NCBI GenBank assembly: GCA_944381435.1
Contig: CALWLD010000006.1
Location: 28,843-80,939 of the forward strand
Source of the DNA: an uncultured Clostridia bacterium
GTDB taxonomy: Bacteria > Bacillota > Clostridia > Lachnospirales > CAG-274
Direction of reading: 5' to 3'
Length of the DNA stretch: 52,097 nucleotides
Part shown: positions 26,337 through 35,523 of the stretch, piece after piece
Numbering within the stretch: position 1 is the first letter of the stretch
Layout of the letters: every line of letters begins with the position of its first letter
Position numbers and translations under genes: made by a program
Notes under the pieces: generated by a model
Database searches by the model: none
The model's input: the letters and a program-made list of their open reading frames with translations, nothing else
Told to the model about the DNA's origin: nothing

Positions 26337-27350
26337 ATGAAAACAGTAATAGGATACGTAGGAACAAAAGATTTTAATTTATTAAAAGAAGAAGATGTTA
26401 AGGCTCTTAGCATTATAAACATTGCCTTTGGACACGTTAAAAACGGAGATGTTGTTTGGGAGGCTCAAGATGCACCTAAATATATGAAATGGGCTAAAGA
26501 GATTAACCCAGAGCTTAAAATATGTTTATCTGTTGGTGGTTGGAGCGCAGGTGGCTTTTCAACTGCTGCATCTACTAAAGAAGGTAGAGAAAGATTTGCA
26601 AAAACTGCTGTAGATATTTTAAGAACTTATGATTTAGACGGTATTGACATAGACTGGGAATACCCTTGCATAAGCATAGCAGGCATTGATGCATCACCTG
26701 ATGACAAATATAACTTTACACTTCTTTTAGAGGCTTTAAGAACAGAGCTTGACAAGGTGGAAAATAAAAAATGCTTACTTATGGTAGCTACAGGTGGAGA
26801 TGAATATTTCTTAAGATGTACAGAAATGGACAAAGCATCTAAATATTTAGATATAGTGCAAATTATGACTTATGACTTAAGAGGTGGTTTCTCTATCCAA
26901 ACAGGACACCATACAAACCTTTATACAAGCCCTACAGATTTAAACTCTGTTAGCGCTCATAACACTATTACAAAATTTATAGAAGCAGGTGTTCCTAAAG
27001 AAAAAATTGTTATGGGGGTTGCTTTCTACTCTAGAATGTGGACAGGTGTACCTAATGTAGATAATGGACATATGCAAATGGCTGGTTCAACAGGTGGATA
27101 TGGTCCTGGTTATGGTGAGCTTGTAAAAGAATATATTAACAAAAATGGATATACTAGATATTGGGACGATGATGCAAAAGCACCTTATTTATTTAACGGG
27201 GATACATTTATAAGCTATGATGATGAAGAATCTATCAAAGCAAAAGCAGATTATGTTAAAGAAAATGGTCTTTGTGGTCTTATGTACTGGGAATATTGCT
27301 TAGATGATACATTCACATTAACTACTTATTTAAGAAAAGTTTTAAGCTAA
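26337..27350 (+). CDS. GH18 family glycosidase, cytoplasmic
   Basis: Family 18 hydrolase of chitinase type or endo-beta-N-acetylglucosaminidase type. In 337 residues it carries the SVGGWS strand motif (65-70) and the complete catalytic DGIDIDWEYP (Asp101, Asp104, Asp106, Glu108 as acid). IMTYDLRGG further on is the usual product-binding strand. There is no signal peptide or carbohydrate-binding module, so it is a bare intracellular barrel. With GH20, GH29 and GH130 around it, action on N-glycan core chitobiose or GlcNAc-containing oligosaccharides is plausible; true chitin is less likely inside a cell. ATG with AGGAG upstream. Confidence 0.92.
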   Translation: MKTVIGYVGTKDFNLLKEEDVKALSIINIAFGHVKNGDVVWEAQDAPKYMKWAKEINPELKICLSVGGWSAGGFSTAASTKEGRERFAKTAVDILRTYDLDGIDIDWEYPCISIAGIDASPDDKYNFTLLLEALRTELDKVENKKCLLMVATGGDEYFLRCTEMDKASKYLDIVQIMTYDLRGGFSIQTGHHTNLYTSPTDLNSVSAHNTITKFIEAGVPKEKIVMGVAFYSRMWTGVPNVDNGHMQMAGSTGGYGPGYGELVKEYINKNGYTRYWDDDAKAPYLFNGDTFISYDDEESIKAKADYVKENGLCGLMYWEYCLDDTFTLTTYLRKVLS

Positions 27351-27368
27351 CCTATAAGGAGGATAACT

Positions 27369-28772
27369 ATGAATTTTTATTTACAAAGTTTTGATAAACC
27401 AGAAGTTATAGTATCTACTTATTATGAAAAAGAAAAAGAAATAAAAGATATATTTGAAGGTAAAGAAGGTGAGCTTGTTTTTATACCTTCTTTAGAAGAT
27501 AACAAACCTCATATATTATATTTTGGGCTTGGAGAAAAAGAAAAACTTACAAATAATTCATTAAGAAATAACTGTGCAAAATTATTAAAAAAAATAGACG
27601 AGCTTAAATTTGAAAATATTCTTATTGAAAAAATAGATTTTGCAAGCTTAAAAGAAGATATGTTTTTAAAGGCTATGGTAGAAGGGCTACTTCTTACAGA
27701 TTATGAATTTAAAAAATATAAATCTGATAAAAAAGAAGAGAAAAAAGAAAAAAATGTATACATAGATGGCTTTAACATATCAAATAAAAATGATATTTTA
27801 AACGAGGTAGCAAACATTGCAAATGCTATTAACAACGCTAGAGATATGATAGCAGAGCCTACTAACAATTTATACCCAGAAGAATTAGCTAAAAGAGCAG
27901 TAGAAATAGCTAATGAAAGTGGTTTTAAAATTGAAGTTTTAGAAGAAAAACAAATTAAAGAGCTTGGAATGAATGCCTTTTTAATGGTTGGACAAGGCAC
28001 TAACCATAAACCACGCCTTATAGTTATGGAATATAACAACGGTGGTGACAGTGATTTCATAGGTCTTGTTGGTAAAGGGCTTACTTGTGATACAGGGGGC
28101 TATTCTATAAAAAGCCACGAAGGTCTTAAATATATGAAAGCAGATATGAGCGGTGCTGCTTATGTAATTGCTATAATGAGTAGTTTGGCTAAAAATAAAT
28201 GTAAAGTTAATGTTAAAGCCGTAGTTGCTACTTGTGAAAATGTTGTAGATGGTAATAGCTACAAACCAGGTGATGTTGTTACATCTATGAAAGGTAAAAC
28301 TATTGAAGTTTTAAACACTGATGCTGAAGGCAGACTTACTTTAGCAGATGCTCTTCATTATATAATTGATAAGCAAAAAGTATCTAAAGTTATAGATATG
28401 GCAACATTAACAGGGCTTGCAGGCTCAACATTTGGTAGTTTATTTACACCTATTTTTTCTAACAACGAAGAATTTTATGAAAAATTTATGGAAACTGCTA
28501 AAGAAACAGGGGAAGATTTTTGGAGAATGCCTTTAGATGAAAGATATCGTTCTTACATAGATAGTGATATAGCAGATATGAAAAATACAGCATCTGCAGG
28601 TACTATAACTGCTAGTATGTTTTTAAAAGAATTTGTTGATGATACACCTTGGATTCATTTAGATATTGCGGCAACTGCTAGCCAATGGCCAGTTGTTTAT
28701 GAATATTCTTCAAGAGGTGCATCAGGCGTTACTGTTAGAACAATTTATGAATTAATTAATAAAGGAGTGTAG
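27369..28772 (+). CDS. M17 leucyl aminopeptidase
   Basis: Cytoplasmic two-metal aminopeptidase (PepA/LAP family). 467 residues with a poorly conserved N-terminal domain (1-145) and catalytic domain. Metal and catalytic residues visible: Lys236 and Asp241 in VGKGLTCDTGG, Lys248, Asp259 in MKADMSGAA, and Asp318, Glu320, Arg322 in NTDAEGR. It lies between GH18 and GH29 genes with short gaps (18 and 4 nt). The context suggests it trims peptides left after sugar removal from glycopeptides. AAGGAGG ribosome site. Confidence 0.93.
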   Translation: MNFYLQSFDKPEVIVSTYYEKEKEIKDIFEGKEGELVFIPSLEDNKPHILYFGLGEKEKLTNNSLRNNCAKLLKKIDELKFENILIEKIDFASLKEDMFLKAMVEGLLLTDYEFKKYKSDKKEEKKEKNVYIDGFNISNKNDILNEVANIANAINNARDMIAEPTNNLYPEELAKRAVEIANESGFKIEVLEEKQIKELGMNAFLMVGQGTNHKPRLIVMEYNNGGDSDFIGLVGKGLTCDTGGYSIKSHEGLKYMKADMSGAAYVIAIMSSLAKNKCKVNVKAVVATCENVVDGNSYKPGDVVTSMKGKTIEVLNTDAEGRLTLADALHYIIDKQKVSKVIDMATLTGLAGSTFGSLFTPIFSNNEEFYEKFMETAKETGEDFWRMPLDERYRSYIDSDIADMKNTASAGTITASMFLKEFVDDTPWIHLDIAATASQWPVVYEYSSRGASGVTVRTIYELINKGV

Positions 28773-28776
28773 GTTT

Positions 28777-30072
28777 ATGACACAGGTGCCAGAATGGTTT
28801 ACAAATGCAAAACTTGGTATATTTATTCACTTTGGGATTTATGCTGTAGGAGATGTTTCTGAAAGTTGGTCTTTCTATCATAATACTATATCTTATGAAG
28901 ATTATATGAAACAAATAGAAGGTTTTACTTGTGATAAATTTGATGCAGACAAATGGGCAGATTTAATTAAAAAATCTGGAGCTAGATATTCTGTATTTAC
29001 TACAAAACATCACGATGGTGTTGCTCTTTTTGATACAAAATATAGTGATTTAAGCACCGTAAAAAAATCTCCTTATAAAAATGACATTGTTAAAGAATTT
29101 ACAGATGCTATAAGAAAAAAAGATATAAAAGTAGGTATGTATTATTCTTTAATAGATTGGTCTCATCCTGATTATGCTAGCGTTTATGAAAACGGCATAG
29201 TGCCAGAAGATTTATCAGCCGTTAATAAATATACAAGCCCAACAGACGGTAAGCAAGACGAAGAAGCTTGGGCAAGATTTATGGAATTTAACAAAAACCA
29301 AATGGGTGAAGTTTTAGGAAATTATGGCAAGGTAGATTTACTATGGTTTGATGGCGACTGGGAAAGAAGCGCTAAACAATGGGGGTTACCTGAACTTAAA
29401 GACTATTTAAAATCTTTTAATAAAGATTTAATAATAAACTCTAGATTTAAAGAATATGGAGATTATAAAACACCTGAACAAGGTATACCTATCACAAGAC
29501 CTGAAGGTGCTTGGGAATTTTGTACTACTATAAATCGCTCTTGGGGTTACAGACCTTCTGACAATCATTACAAAACACTTAACCAAATTATAAGAATGTT
29601 TTGTGATTGTATACATATGGGCGGTAATATGCTTTTAGATATAGGCCCAAAACCTGATGGTACTATAGATGAAAGACAAGAGGCTATCCTTCTTGGTTTA
29701 GGTGAATGGATAGAACCTCACAAAGAAGCTATATTTGATACAGACGAAGGTGTTATGCATAGATACTTCTTAGGTGGTAGCACAATATCTAAAGATAGAA
29801 AAACACTTTATTTATTTGTTTATGATAAGCCTGAAGAATGTGTTTGTTTAAAAGGTTTATGTAACAAAATTAAAGATATAACAGTTATGCACTCTGGTAA
29901 AAAAGTAGGCCACGTTATCCACGGTGGTGTGCCTTGGTTTAATATTCCTGGTACTACTTGGATAGAGCTAACACCAGAAGATTGCCACGAACACGTTACT
30001 GTTTTAAAAGTTGAGCTTGAAGGCGAAGTTGAAATGTATGGTGGCAGTGGTATTGTTGTATCACACAATTAA
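28777..30072 (+). CDS. GH29 alpha-L-fucosidase, cytoplasmic
   Basis: Retaining exo-alpha-L-fucosidase. The 431-residue protein shows LGIFIHFGIYAV and GARYSVFTTKHHDG. The nucleophile Asp192 lies in LLWFDGDWE. GGNMLLDIGPKPDGTI closes the barrel as in family GH29. A C-terminal beta-sandwich follows from about 340. No signal peptide. Starts 4 nt after the M17 gene. Fucose is common on mucin and on N-glycan cores, matching the neighbours. Confidence 0.94.
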   Translation: MTQVPEWFTNAKLGIFIHFGIYAVGDVSESWSFYHNTISYEDYMKQIEGFTCDKFDADKWADLIKKSGARYSVFTTKHHDGVALFDTKYSDLSTVKKSPYKNDIVKEFTDAIRKKDIKVGMYYSLIDWSHPDYASVYENGIVPEDLSAVNKYTSPTDGKQDEEAWARFMEFNKNQMGEVLGNYGKVDLLWFDGDWERSAKQWGLPELKDYLKSFNKDLIINSRFKEYGDYKTPEQGIPITRPEGAWEFCTTINRSWGYRPSDNHYKTLNQIIRMFCDCIHMGGNMLLDIGPKPDGTIDERQEAILLGLGEWIEPHKEAIFDTDEGVMHRYFLGGSTISKDRKTLYLFVYDKPEECVCLKGLCNKIKDITVMHSGKKVGHVIHGGVPWFNIPGTTWIELTPEDCHEHVTVLKVELEGEVEMYGGSGIVVSHN

Positions 30073-30103
30073 TAGTTAATAAAGACAAAAATATTACAAA
30101 GAT

Positions 30104-30146
30104 AAGCTCACCTTATGTGTTCTTTAAAATATATAGGTGAGCTTAA
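30104..30146 (+). terminator. hairpin after the GH29 gene
   Basis: AAGCTCACCT and AGGTGAGCTT pair perfectly over 10 bp around a 21-nt AT-rich loop; only a short A/T tract follows. It may stop or slow transcription between GH29 and the CBM9-like gene, dividing the cluster into two transcripts. Confidence 0.5.
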
Positions 30147-30242
30147 AATAAGAAATCATATTTATTAAATTGAAAACCAAATGTTAGAAAAATTTTAACC
30201 TAATATATAGCGTTAAATAGTAAATTGATAGGAGGAAATAAA

Positions 30243-31268
30243 ATGGCAAACTTTAGAATACCTACACCAGATATAGATTTTAACCCACCTGTATATTACT
30301 GTAAAAGAGCGACTAAAAAGTTTGAGCTTGATGGCAACCTTGACAAGCCTTTTTGGGAAGATGCAGATTTTACAGATTATTTTGTAGATATAGAAGGGGA
30401 TAAAAGAGAAAAGCCTCGCTTTAAAACTAGAGCAAAAATGCTTTGGGACGATGAAAACTTATACTTTGGAGCTGTTTTAGAAGGGGACGAAATTTGGGGT
30501 ACTTTAGAAGAAAGAGATTGCGTAATATTCCAAGATAACGATTTTGAAATATTTATAGACCCAGATTCTGATACACATCAATATTATGAATTTGAAATGA
30601 ACGCTAAAAACACTGTTTGGGACTTACTTTTAACAAAACCTTACAGAGATTTTGGTGGTAAGCCTGTTAATGGATACGATATCCACGGTATGCAAACAGC
30701 TGTTTATATAGATGGAGAGCTTAATAACCCAAATGCAGATAACAAAAAATGGTCTGTTGAGGTTGTTATGCCTTTTAAAGCTTTAAAAGAAACTGCTAAA
30801 GAATGTAGAAATCCAAAAGTTGGGGAATATTACAGAGTAAACTTTTCAAGGGTGCATTGGAGAGTGGATAAAGATAATGGGGAATATAAAAAACAAATAA
30901 ACCCTGAAACAAACTCTCCTTATCCTGAAGATAACTGGGTTTGGGCTCCTACAGGGCTTATTAATATACACTATCCTGAACTTTGGGGCTTCTTATTCTT
31001 TACTGAAAATGGCGAAAAATACGATATACCAGATGATGAGCTTTTAAAATGGGAGCTTAGAAAGCTTTACTACAAACAACACGCTTTATACGATACAAAA
31101 GGTTACTTTACAACAGACTTAAATGAGCTATTAAACGGTGAAAAAATTGATATTGAGCCTGTTATTGAAGTAACAAAACATACTTTTGAAATGAGAGTAT
31201 TAAGTAAAGATAAAAAGAGAGAGATATCTATACAAGCAGACGGTAGAACAGAAATCTATGATTTATAA
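30243..31268 (+). CDS. CBM9-like carbohydrate-binding protein, cytoplasmic
   Basis: 341 residues related to the CBM9/DOMON-like beta-sandwich proteins often found in glycan clusters. Seen: FELDGNLDKPFWEDADFTDY at the N-terminus, ENLYFGAVLEGDEIWGTLEE, FEIFIDPDSDTHQYYEFEMN, and KKWSVEVVMPFKAL. No catalytic residues can be assigned. It lacks a signal peptide, unlike secreted sugar-binding modules. Start at the ATG of 30243 with AGGAGG before it, rather than the in-frame ATG at 30225. Likely role: an intracellular sugar-binding or unrecognised enzymatic partner of the glycosidases. Confidence 0.85.
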   Translation: MANFRIPTPDIDFNPPVYYCKRATKKFELDGNLDKPFWEDADFTDYFVDIEGDKREKPRFKTRAKMLWDDENLYFGAVLEGDEIWGTLEERDCVIFQDNDFEIFIDPDSDTHQYYEFEMNAKNTVWDLLLTKPYRDFGGKPVNGYDIHGMQTAVYIDGELNNPNADNKKWSVEVVMPFKALKETAKECRNPKVGEYYRVNFSRVHWRVDKDNGEYKKQINPETNSPYPEDNWVWAPTGLINIHYPELWGFLFFTENGEKYDIPDDELLKWELRKLYYKQHALYDTKGYFTTDLNELLNGEKIDIEPVIEVTKHTFEMRVLSKDKKREISIQADGRTEIYDL

Positions 31269-31281
31269 TTAGGAGGGTTAT

Positions 31282-33828
31282 ATGCTTACTTCATTAGAAC
31301 AAGAAAAAATTGAGCTGAAATTTGAAAAAGCTTGCCAATATAGCGAAACAATAAAAAATGAAATATTAGATGTTTTAAAAGAGTGTAATGAAGAAGAAAG
31401 CTTTTGCTTAAAATATCTTTATGCTTATATGCCTCTTACAGATATGGCAGATTATTCACCTAAATTGTTTTTAAAGTTTGTAAGACATTCTTTAAAAGTG
31501 CGTAATTTAATGCCTTGGGGAAAATCTATTAGCGATATAGATTTTTTAAATTATGTTTTACAATATAGAATAAACAACGAAAATATAGAATATTTTTGTG
31601 AAACTTTCTTTGATGAACTTTATCCTAAAATTAAAGATTTATCAATGTATGAGGCTATCATAGAAGTAAACTACTGGGCTTTTTCTAAAGCTACATACAA
31701 GGCTACTGATAACAGAACAGCATCTCCTTTAACGGTAGTTAGAAATGCTTATGGTAGATGTGGAGAAGAATCTACATTTTTGGTTGCTGCTTTAAGAAGC
31801 GTTTGCCTACCTTCAAGACAATGCTATGCTCCACGATGGGCTCACTGTGATGATAACCACGCTTGGGTTGAGGTTTTAGCAGATGGCAAATGGTATTTCT
31901 TAGGGGCTTGTGAACCAGAAATTAGGCTTAACACAGGTTGGTTTAGGCTACCTGCATCTAAAGCTCCTCTTATCCATAACAGAGTTTTCTGTGATATGGT
32001 AGGCGATGAAATTATAACTAAACAAACAGATACTGTTACAGAAATAAATGTTTTACATCATTATGCCAAAACTAAAGAAATAAAAGTTAAAGTTGTAGAT
32101 ACAAACAATAAGCCAATGAAAGATATTAATGTGGCTTTTGAAGTTGTTAATTATTGTGAGTTTTTCCCTATAGCAACTCTTGTAACAGATGACAAGGGAG
32201 AGGTTAGCTTTGTAACAGGCCTTGGAGATTTATTTGTTTTTGCATACAATGACAATGGTTATGTATACAAAAAGATAGATGTAAATGAAATAGAAACTTT
32301 AACCTTAACATTTGATGCTATAAAAGAAGAAACAGAAAGCTTTGAGCTTGAAATGGCACCAGCTAAAGGTGGTATTGATGAAGAAGAAAAGCTTACTAAA
32401 GAACAAGAAGAAGAACAAAGCAAAAGAAACGAAAGTGCATTAAATACAAGAAGAGCCTTTGAGGCAACTTTCTATAACGAAGAAACTGCTAAAGAATATG
32501 CAGAAAAATTTGATGCTATGAAAGAGGATATAGCTAAAATTATGACTTTAGCAAGGGGTAACTACAAAGAGATAGAAAAGTTTTTACAAGATGAGGCTAC
32601 AAAAGATATTTTAGAATATAAAGTGTTACTTTTAAAAGCTTTAAGAGAAAAAGATTTATCAGATATAACATACGATATATTAATGGAAAATATAGAACAA
32701 AGTATGCAATATAAAGATAAATACGAAAAAGATATATTTGTAGAAAATCTTTTAAACCCTCGTGTTTGGAACGAAAACATTACTTTATATAAAAAAGAAA
32801 TACCTAATATTTTAGATGAAGATACAAAAAATAGCATAATAAATAACCCATTGGAAGTTGGTAATTTTGTAAATGAAAATATCACTCAATATGGCATTAG
32901 CGAATATACAAACCTTACAACATCACCTGTTGGTGCTTTAAAATCTAAGCTTGTAAACAAAGTATCTAAAGCTATTGTTACTGTTGCTATATTAAGAAGC
33001 TTAGGTATTGCTAGTAAGATGGATAAGGCAGACGGAAAGGTTGTATACTATAACAACGGACAATGGGCATATATTTACAAAGAAGAGCCAAAGGTAGAAG
33101 TTAAAAAAGGTACTTTAGTGCTTAAAAAAGGTGATGACACTGTTTATGAGTATTACAAAAACTATACAGTTGGTAAACTAGAAAAAGGACATTACCAAAC
33201 TTTAGATTTAGATAATATAAATTGGGAAAATGATAAGGTAGAATACAATGTAGAAGTTGGAAACTATCGTATAGTTTTAGCTAACAGACGTCCTGATGAG
33301 GCTAATATGGTTAAAGTTTTATTTGTTAAAGTGGAAGAAAACAAAACATCTGAAATAGAACTTTATTTACCACAAATTAAGCATACAGGTAAAGAAATAG
33401 ACATAGAAGATAGAACTATATTTGATACTAACGACAAAGAAACTACTCTTTTACAAACTCTTAATAACAAAAAAGGTATTGTTGCTTGGTTACACGTTGG
33501 TATGGAGCCTACAGAGCATCTTTTAAATGAGATAAGAGAATCGGCAGATAAATACAACAATAAAGACGTAAACACTATTTTAATATTAAGAGATATTAAA
33601 GACTTAAACGACCCAACTTTAAACAGAACTTTAAAAGTTGTTCCAAACCTTAATATATTTATAGAAAAAGATGGCTATAATATAGACAAGATATATAACG
33701 ATTTAGATATTACAGATAAAAAGTTACCGCTCGCTATTGTATTTAACGACAATTTAAAAGTTGTTTATGGTTGTGCAGGTTATAACGTAGGTATTGGAGA
33801 AATGCTTTTAAAAACATTAAATAATTAA
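31282..33828 (+). CDS. transglutaminase-like protein with C-terminal thioredoxin-like domain
   Basis: 848 residues without a signal peptide. The transglutaminase/protease core lies at about 140-235, with Cys160 in YGRCGEEST and His193 in NHAWVEV. A beta-rich carboxypeptidase-regulatory-like domain follows (about 255-340; [17 protein letters not shown]), then charged helices (about 360-500). The last about 130 residues ([18 protein letters not shown] through LPLAIVFND) look like a thioredoxin fold without CxxC. Such proteins recur in glycan clusters but their reaction is not known; candidates are peptide or amide cleavage on glycopeptides. Short gaps to both neighbours support co-transcription. 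The C-terminal assignment is tentative. Confidence 0.82.
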   Translation: MLTSLEQEKIELKFEKACQYSETIKNEILDVLKECNEEESFCLKYLYAYMPLTDMADYSPKLFLKFVRHSLKVRNLMPWGKSISDIDFLNYVLQYRINNENIEYFCETFFDELYPKIKDLSMYEAIIEVNYWAFSKATYKATDNRTASPLTVVRNAYGRCGEESTFLVAALRSVCLPSRQCYAPRWAHCDDNHAWVEVLADGKWYFLGACEPEIRLNTGWFRLPASKAPLIHNRVFCDMVGDEIITKQTDTVTEINVLHHYAKTKEIKVKVVDTNNKPMKDINVAFEVVNYCEFFPIATLVTDDKGEVSFVTGLGDLFVFAYNDNGYVYKKIDVNEIETLTLTFDAIKEETESFELEMAPAKGGIDEEEKLTKEQEEEQSKRNESALNTRRAFEATFYNEETAKEYAEKFDAMKEDIAKIMTLARGNYKEIEKFLQDEATKDILEYKVLLLKALREKDLSDITYDILMENIEQSMQYKDKYEKDIFVENLLNPRVWNENITLYKKEIPNILDEDTKNSIINNPLEVGNFVNENITQYGISEYTNLTTSPVGALKSKLVNKVSKAIVTVAILRSLGIASKMDKADGKVVYYNNGQWAYIYKEEPKVEVKKGTLVLKKGDDTVYEYYKNYTVGKLEKGHYQTLDLDNINWENDKVEYNVEVGNYRIVLANRRPDEANMVKVLFVKVEENKTSEIELYLPQIKHTGKEIDIEDRTIFDTNDKETTLLQTLNNKKGIVAWLHVGMEPTEHLLNEIRESADKYNNKDVNTILILRDIKDLNDPTLNRTLKVVPNLNIFIEKDGYNIDKIYNDLDITDKKLPLAIVFNDNLKVVYGCAGYNVGIGEMLLKTLNN

Positions 33829-33841
33829 GGAGGATATACAA

Positions 33842-34837
33842 ATGACAAAAATAATAGGAAAAGAATTAAAAAATATACCTTGGCAAGATAAGCCAGAAGG
33901 TTACACAATGCCTGTATGGAGATACACAAATAACCCTATAATAGGAAGAAGAGCAATACCAAGCTCTAACAGCATATTTAACAGTGCTGTTGTGCCTTTT
34001 GGTGATGGCTTTGCAGGGGTATTTAGATGTGATAGCAAATCTATTAGTATGGATATATTTGCAGGCTTTAGTAAAGACGGTATTAACTGGGAAATAAACC
34101 ACGAGCCTATTAAATTTGTAGGTGAAGATGAAGAAATTTTAAAAAGAGAATATAGATACGACCCACGTGTTTGCTATGTAGAAGAAGACGGCAGATATTA
34201 CATTACTTGGTGTAACGGTTACCACGGACCAACAATCGGCGTTGCTTACACTACAGATTTTAAAACTTTCCATCAATTAGAAAATGCATTTTTACCATAT
34301 AACAGAAATGGTGTTTTATTCCCACGTAAAATAAACGGTAACTATGCAATGGTAAGCAGACCAAGCGATACAGGGCATACTCCTTTTGGTGATATATTCT
34401 TTAGCCAAAGCCCAGATTTAACATACTGGGGTAAACACAGATTTGTTATGGGCACTGTTCCTGGAGATACAAGTGCTTGGCAAATAACAAAAATAGGCCC
34501 AGGCCCAACACCTATCGAAACAGATGAAGGTTGGTTAATGATTTACCACGGTGTTATTAACACTTGTAACGGTTTTGTTTATCGTATGGGATGTGTTTTA
34601 TTAGATATAGATGAGCCTTGGAAAGTTATTATGCGTTCTAAAGATTATATTTTAGGCCCTGAAGAGCTTTACGAATGTGTAGGTGATGTACCTAACGTTA
34701 CTTTCCCTTGTGCTACATTAACAGATGCAGAAACAGGTAGAATTTGCATTTATTATGGTTGTGCAGATTCTGTAACAGGCATTGCATTTACAACTGTAGA
34801 TGAACTTATTAACCATATGAAAAATAATCCACTATAA
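33842..34837 (+). CDS. GH130 mannoside phosphorylase or mannosidase
   Basis: 331-residue five-bladed beta-propeller enzyme of GH130, which phosphorolyses or hydrolyses beta-mannosides. Seen: [20 protein letters not shown], the acid Asp107 in [18 protein letters not shown], and [18 protein letters not shown]. The family includes phosphorylases acting on Man-beta-1,4-GlcNAc from N-glycans; the subfamily cannot be fixed without alignment of phosphate-binding residues. Last gene of the glycan cluster, 13 nt after the transglutaminase-like gene, and followed by a hairpin. Confidence 0.92.
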   Translation: MTKIIGKELKNIPWQDKPEGYTMPVWRYTNNPIIGRRAIPSSNSIFNSAVVPFGDGFAGVFRCDSKSISMDIFAGFSKDGINWEINHEPIKFVGEDEEILKREYRYDPRVCYVEEDGRYYITWCNGYHGPTIGVAYTTDFKTFHQLENAFLPYNRNGVLFPRKINGNYAMVSRPSDTGHTPFGDIFFSQSPDLTYWGKHRFVMGTVPGDTSAWQITKIGPGPTPIETDEGWLMIYHGVINTCNGFVYRMGCVLLDIDEPWKVIMRSKDYILGPEELYECVGDVPNVTFPCATLTDAETGRICIYYGCADSVTGIAFTTVDELINHMKNNPL

Positions 34838-34853
34838 TTAAAATAAAAAATAT

Positions 34854-34882
34854 AAAGGGTGAAGACTTTGTCTTCACCCTTT
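34854..34882 (+). terminator. terminator hairpin after the GH130 gene
   Basis: AAAGGGTGAAGA / TCTTCACCCTTT, loop CTTTG, 12-bp perfect stem. Its core is shared with hairpins at 22266-22320, 35030-35062 and 38340-38380. Confidence 0.75.
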
Positions 34883-35029
34883 CAGACTGTAGGCTAAATA
34901 GTATTAAAGCCTTCTACCATAAATATTTAAGTAATTAAAGGGTTCTAGGATAAAGCCCTAGAAAAAGGGTGGTGGTCGGGAATAGATAGTTTCTATAATC
35001 TCGCCTTTATTCTAAAATATTAAAATTAC
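34883..35029. other. non-coding spacer between two similar hairpins
   Basis: About 150 bases with a smaller inverted repeat (TTCTAGG at 34943 and CCTAGAA near 34957) and a locally G-rich run GGGTGGTGGTCGGG. No open frame; it may be a relic of an inserted sequence. Nothing further could be assigned. Confidence 0.3.
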
Positions 35030-35062
35030 AAAAATGGTGAAAACTTTGTCTTCACCATTTTT
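35030..35062 (+). terminator. second terminator-like hairpin
   Basis: AAAAATGGTGAA and TTCACCATTTTT pair around a short AACTTTGTC core. Near-duplicate of the 34854 hairpin, same orientation, 150 nt apart. Confidence 0.6.
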
Positions 35063-35075
35063 GATGTATACAAAC

Positions 35076-35104
35076 AAAAGCCTGTAGCTTACCTACAGGC
35101 TTTT
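35076..35104 (-). terminator. terminator of the SseB-like gene
   Basis: AAAAGCCTGTAG / CTACAGGCTTTT, 12-bp perfect stem, 5-nt loop, 11 nt beyond the stop codon of the minus-strand gene at 35115. Confidence 0.85.
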
Positions 35105-35114
35105 AAACTAAATA

Positions 35115-35510
35115 TTATTGAACGAAAGTTTCTTTAGGGATAAACAAAGCATCATCACCTATGTTGATAACAAAACCTTTCGCCTCTGTATCAATGCTAG
35201 TTAGCATATAATGAAAATCTTTAAGCGTTGCATCGATAGGTGTGAAAGGATTTTCTTTTTTAAATTTATTAAATTTTTCAAAATCTGTAAAAGCTAAAAA
35301 GAATTTATTGTTATCTGCATCTGTAATATTAACAAAAGATACATCAGAATTTTTTAATTCTTTATCTGCATTTTTGTTGATGATAACTACAGGAGAAAGA
35401 AACTTTGTATTTACTATTTCTTTTTCAAAGTTAGCATAGTTTTCTTCACTGTTATTTTGTAATAGATTTTGCATAGCTTGTAAAAAGCTATCGCTAGAAA
35501 CATTAGACAT
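35115..35510 (-). CDS. SseB N-terminal domain protein
   Basis: 131-residue soluble protein. KFLSPVVIINKNADK, FVNITDADNNKFFLAFTDFE and GFVINIGDDALFIPKE follow the pattern of the SseB N-terminal domain, a small alpha/beta fold common in Firmicutes with unclear function. Located 13 nt after the secreted LRR gene on the minus strand, so probably in one transcript with it. ATG with AGGTA-type ribosome site. Confidence 0.75.
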   Translation of the reverse strand: MSNVSSDSFLQAMQNLLQNNSEENYANFEKEIVNTKFLSPVVIINKNADKELKNSDVSFVNITDADNNKFFLAFTDFEKFNKFKKENPFTPIDATLKDFHYMLTSIDTEAKGFVINIGDDALFIPKETFVQ

Positions 35511-35523
35511 AATTTTTACCTCA

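Noticed and set aside
35030..35062. Riboswitch in the gap after GH130
   Set aside because: Only simple hairpins are visible; no conserved riboswitch motif or downstream regulated gene in the right orientation.
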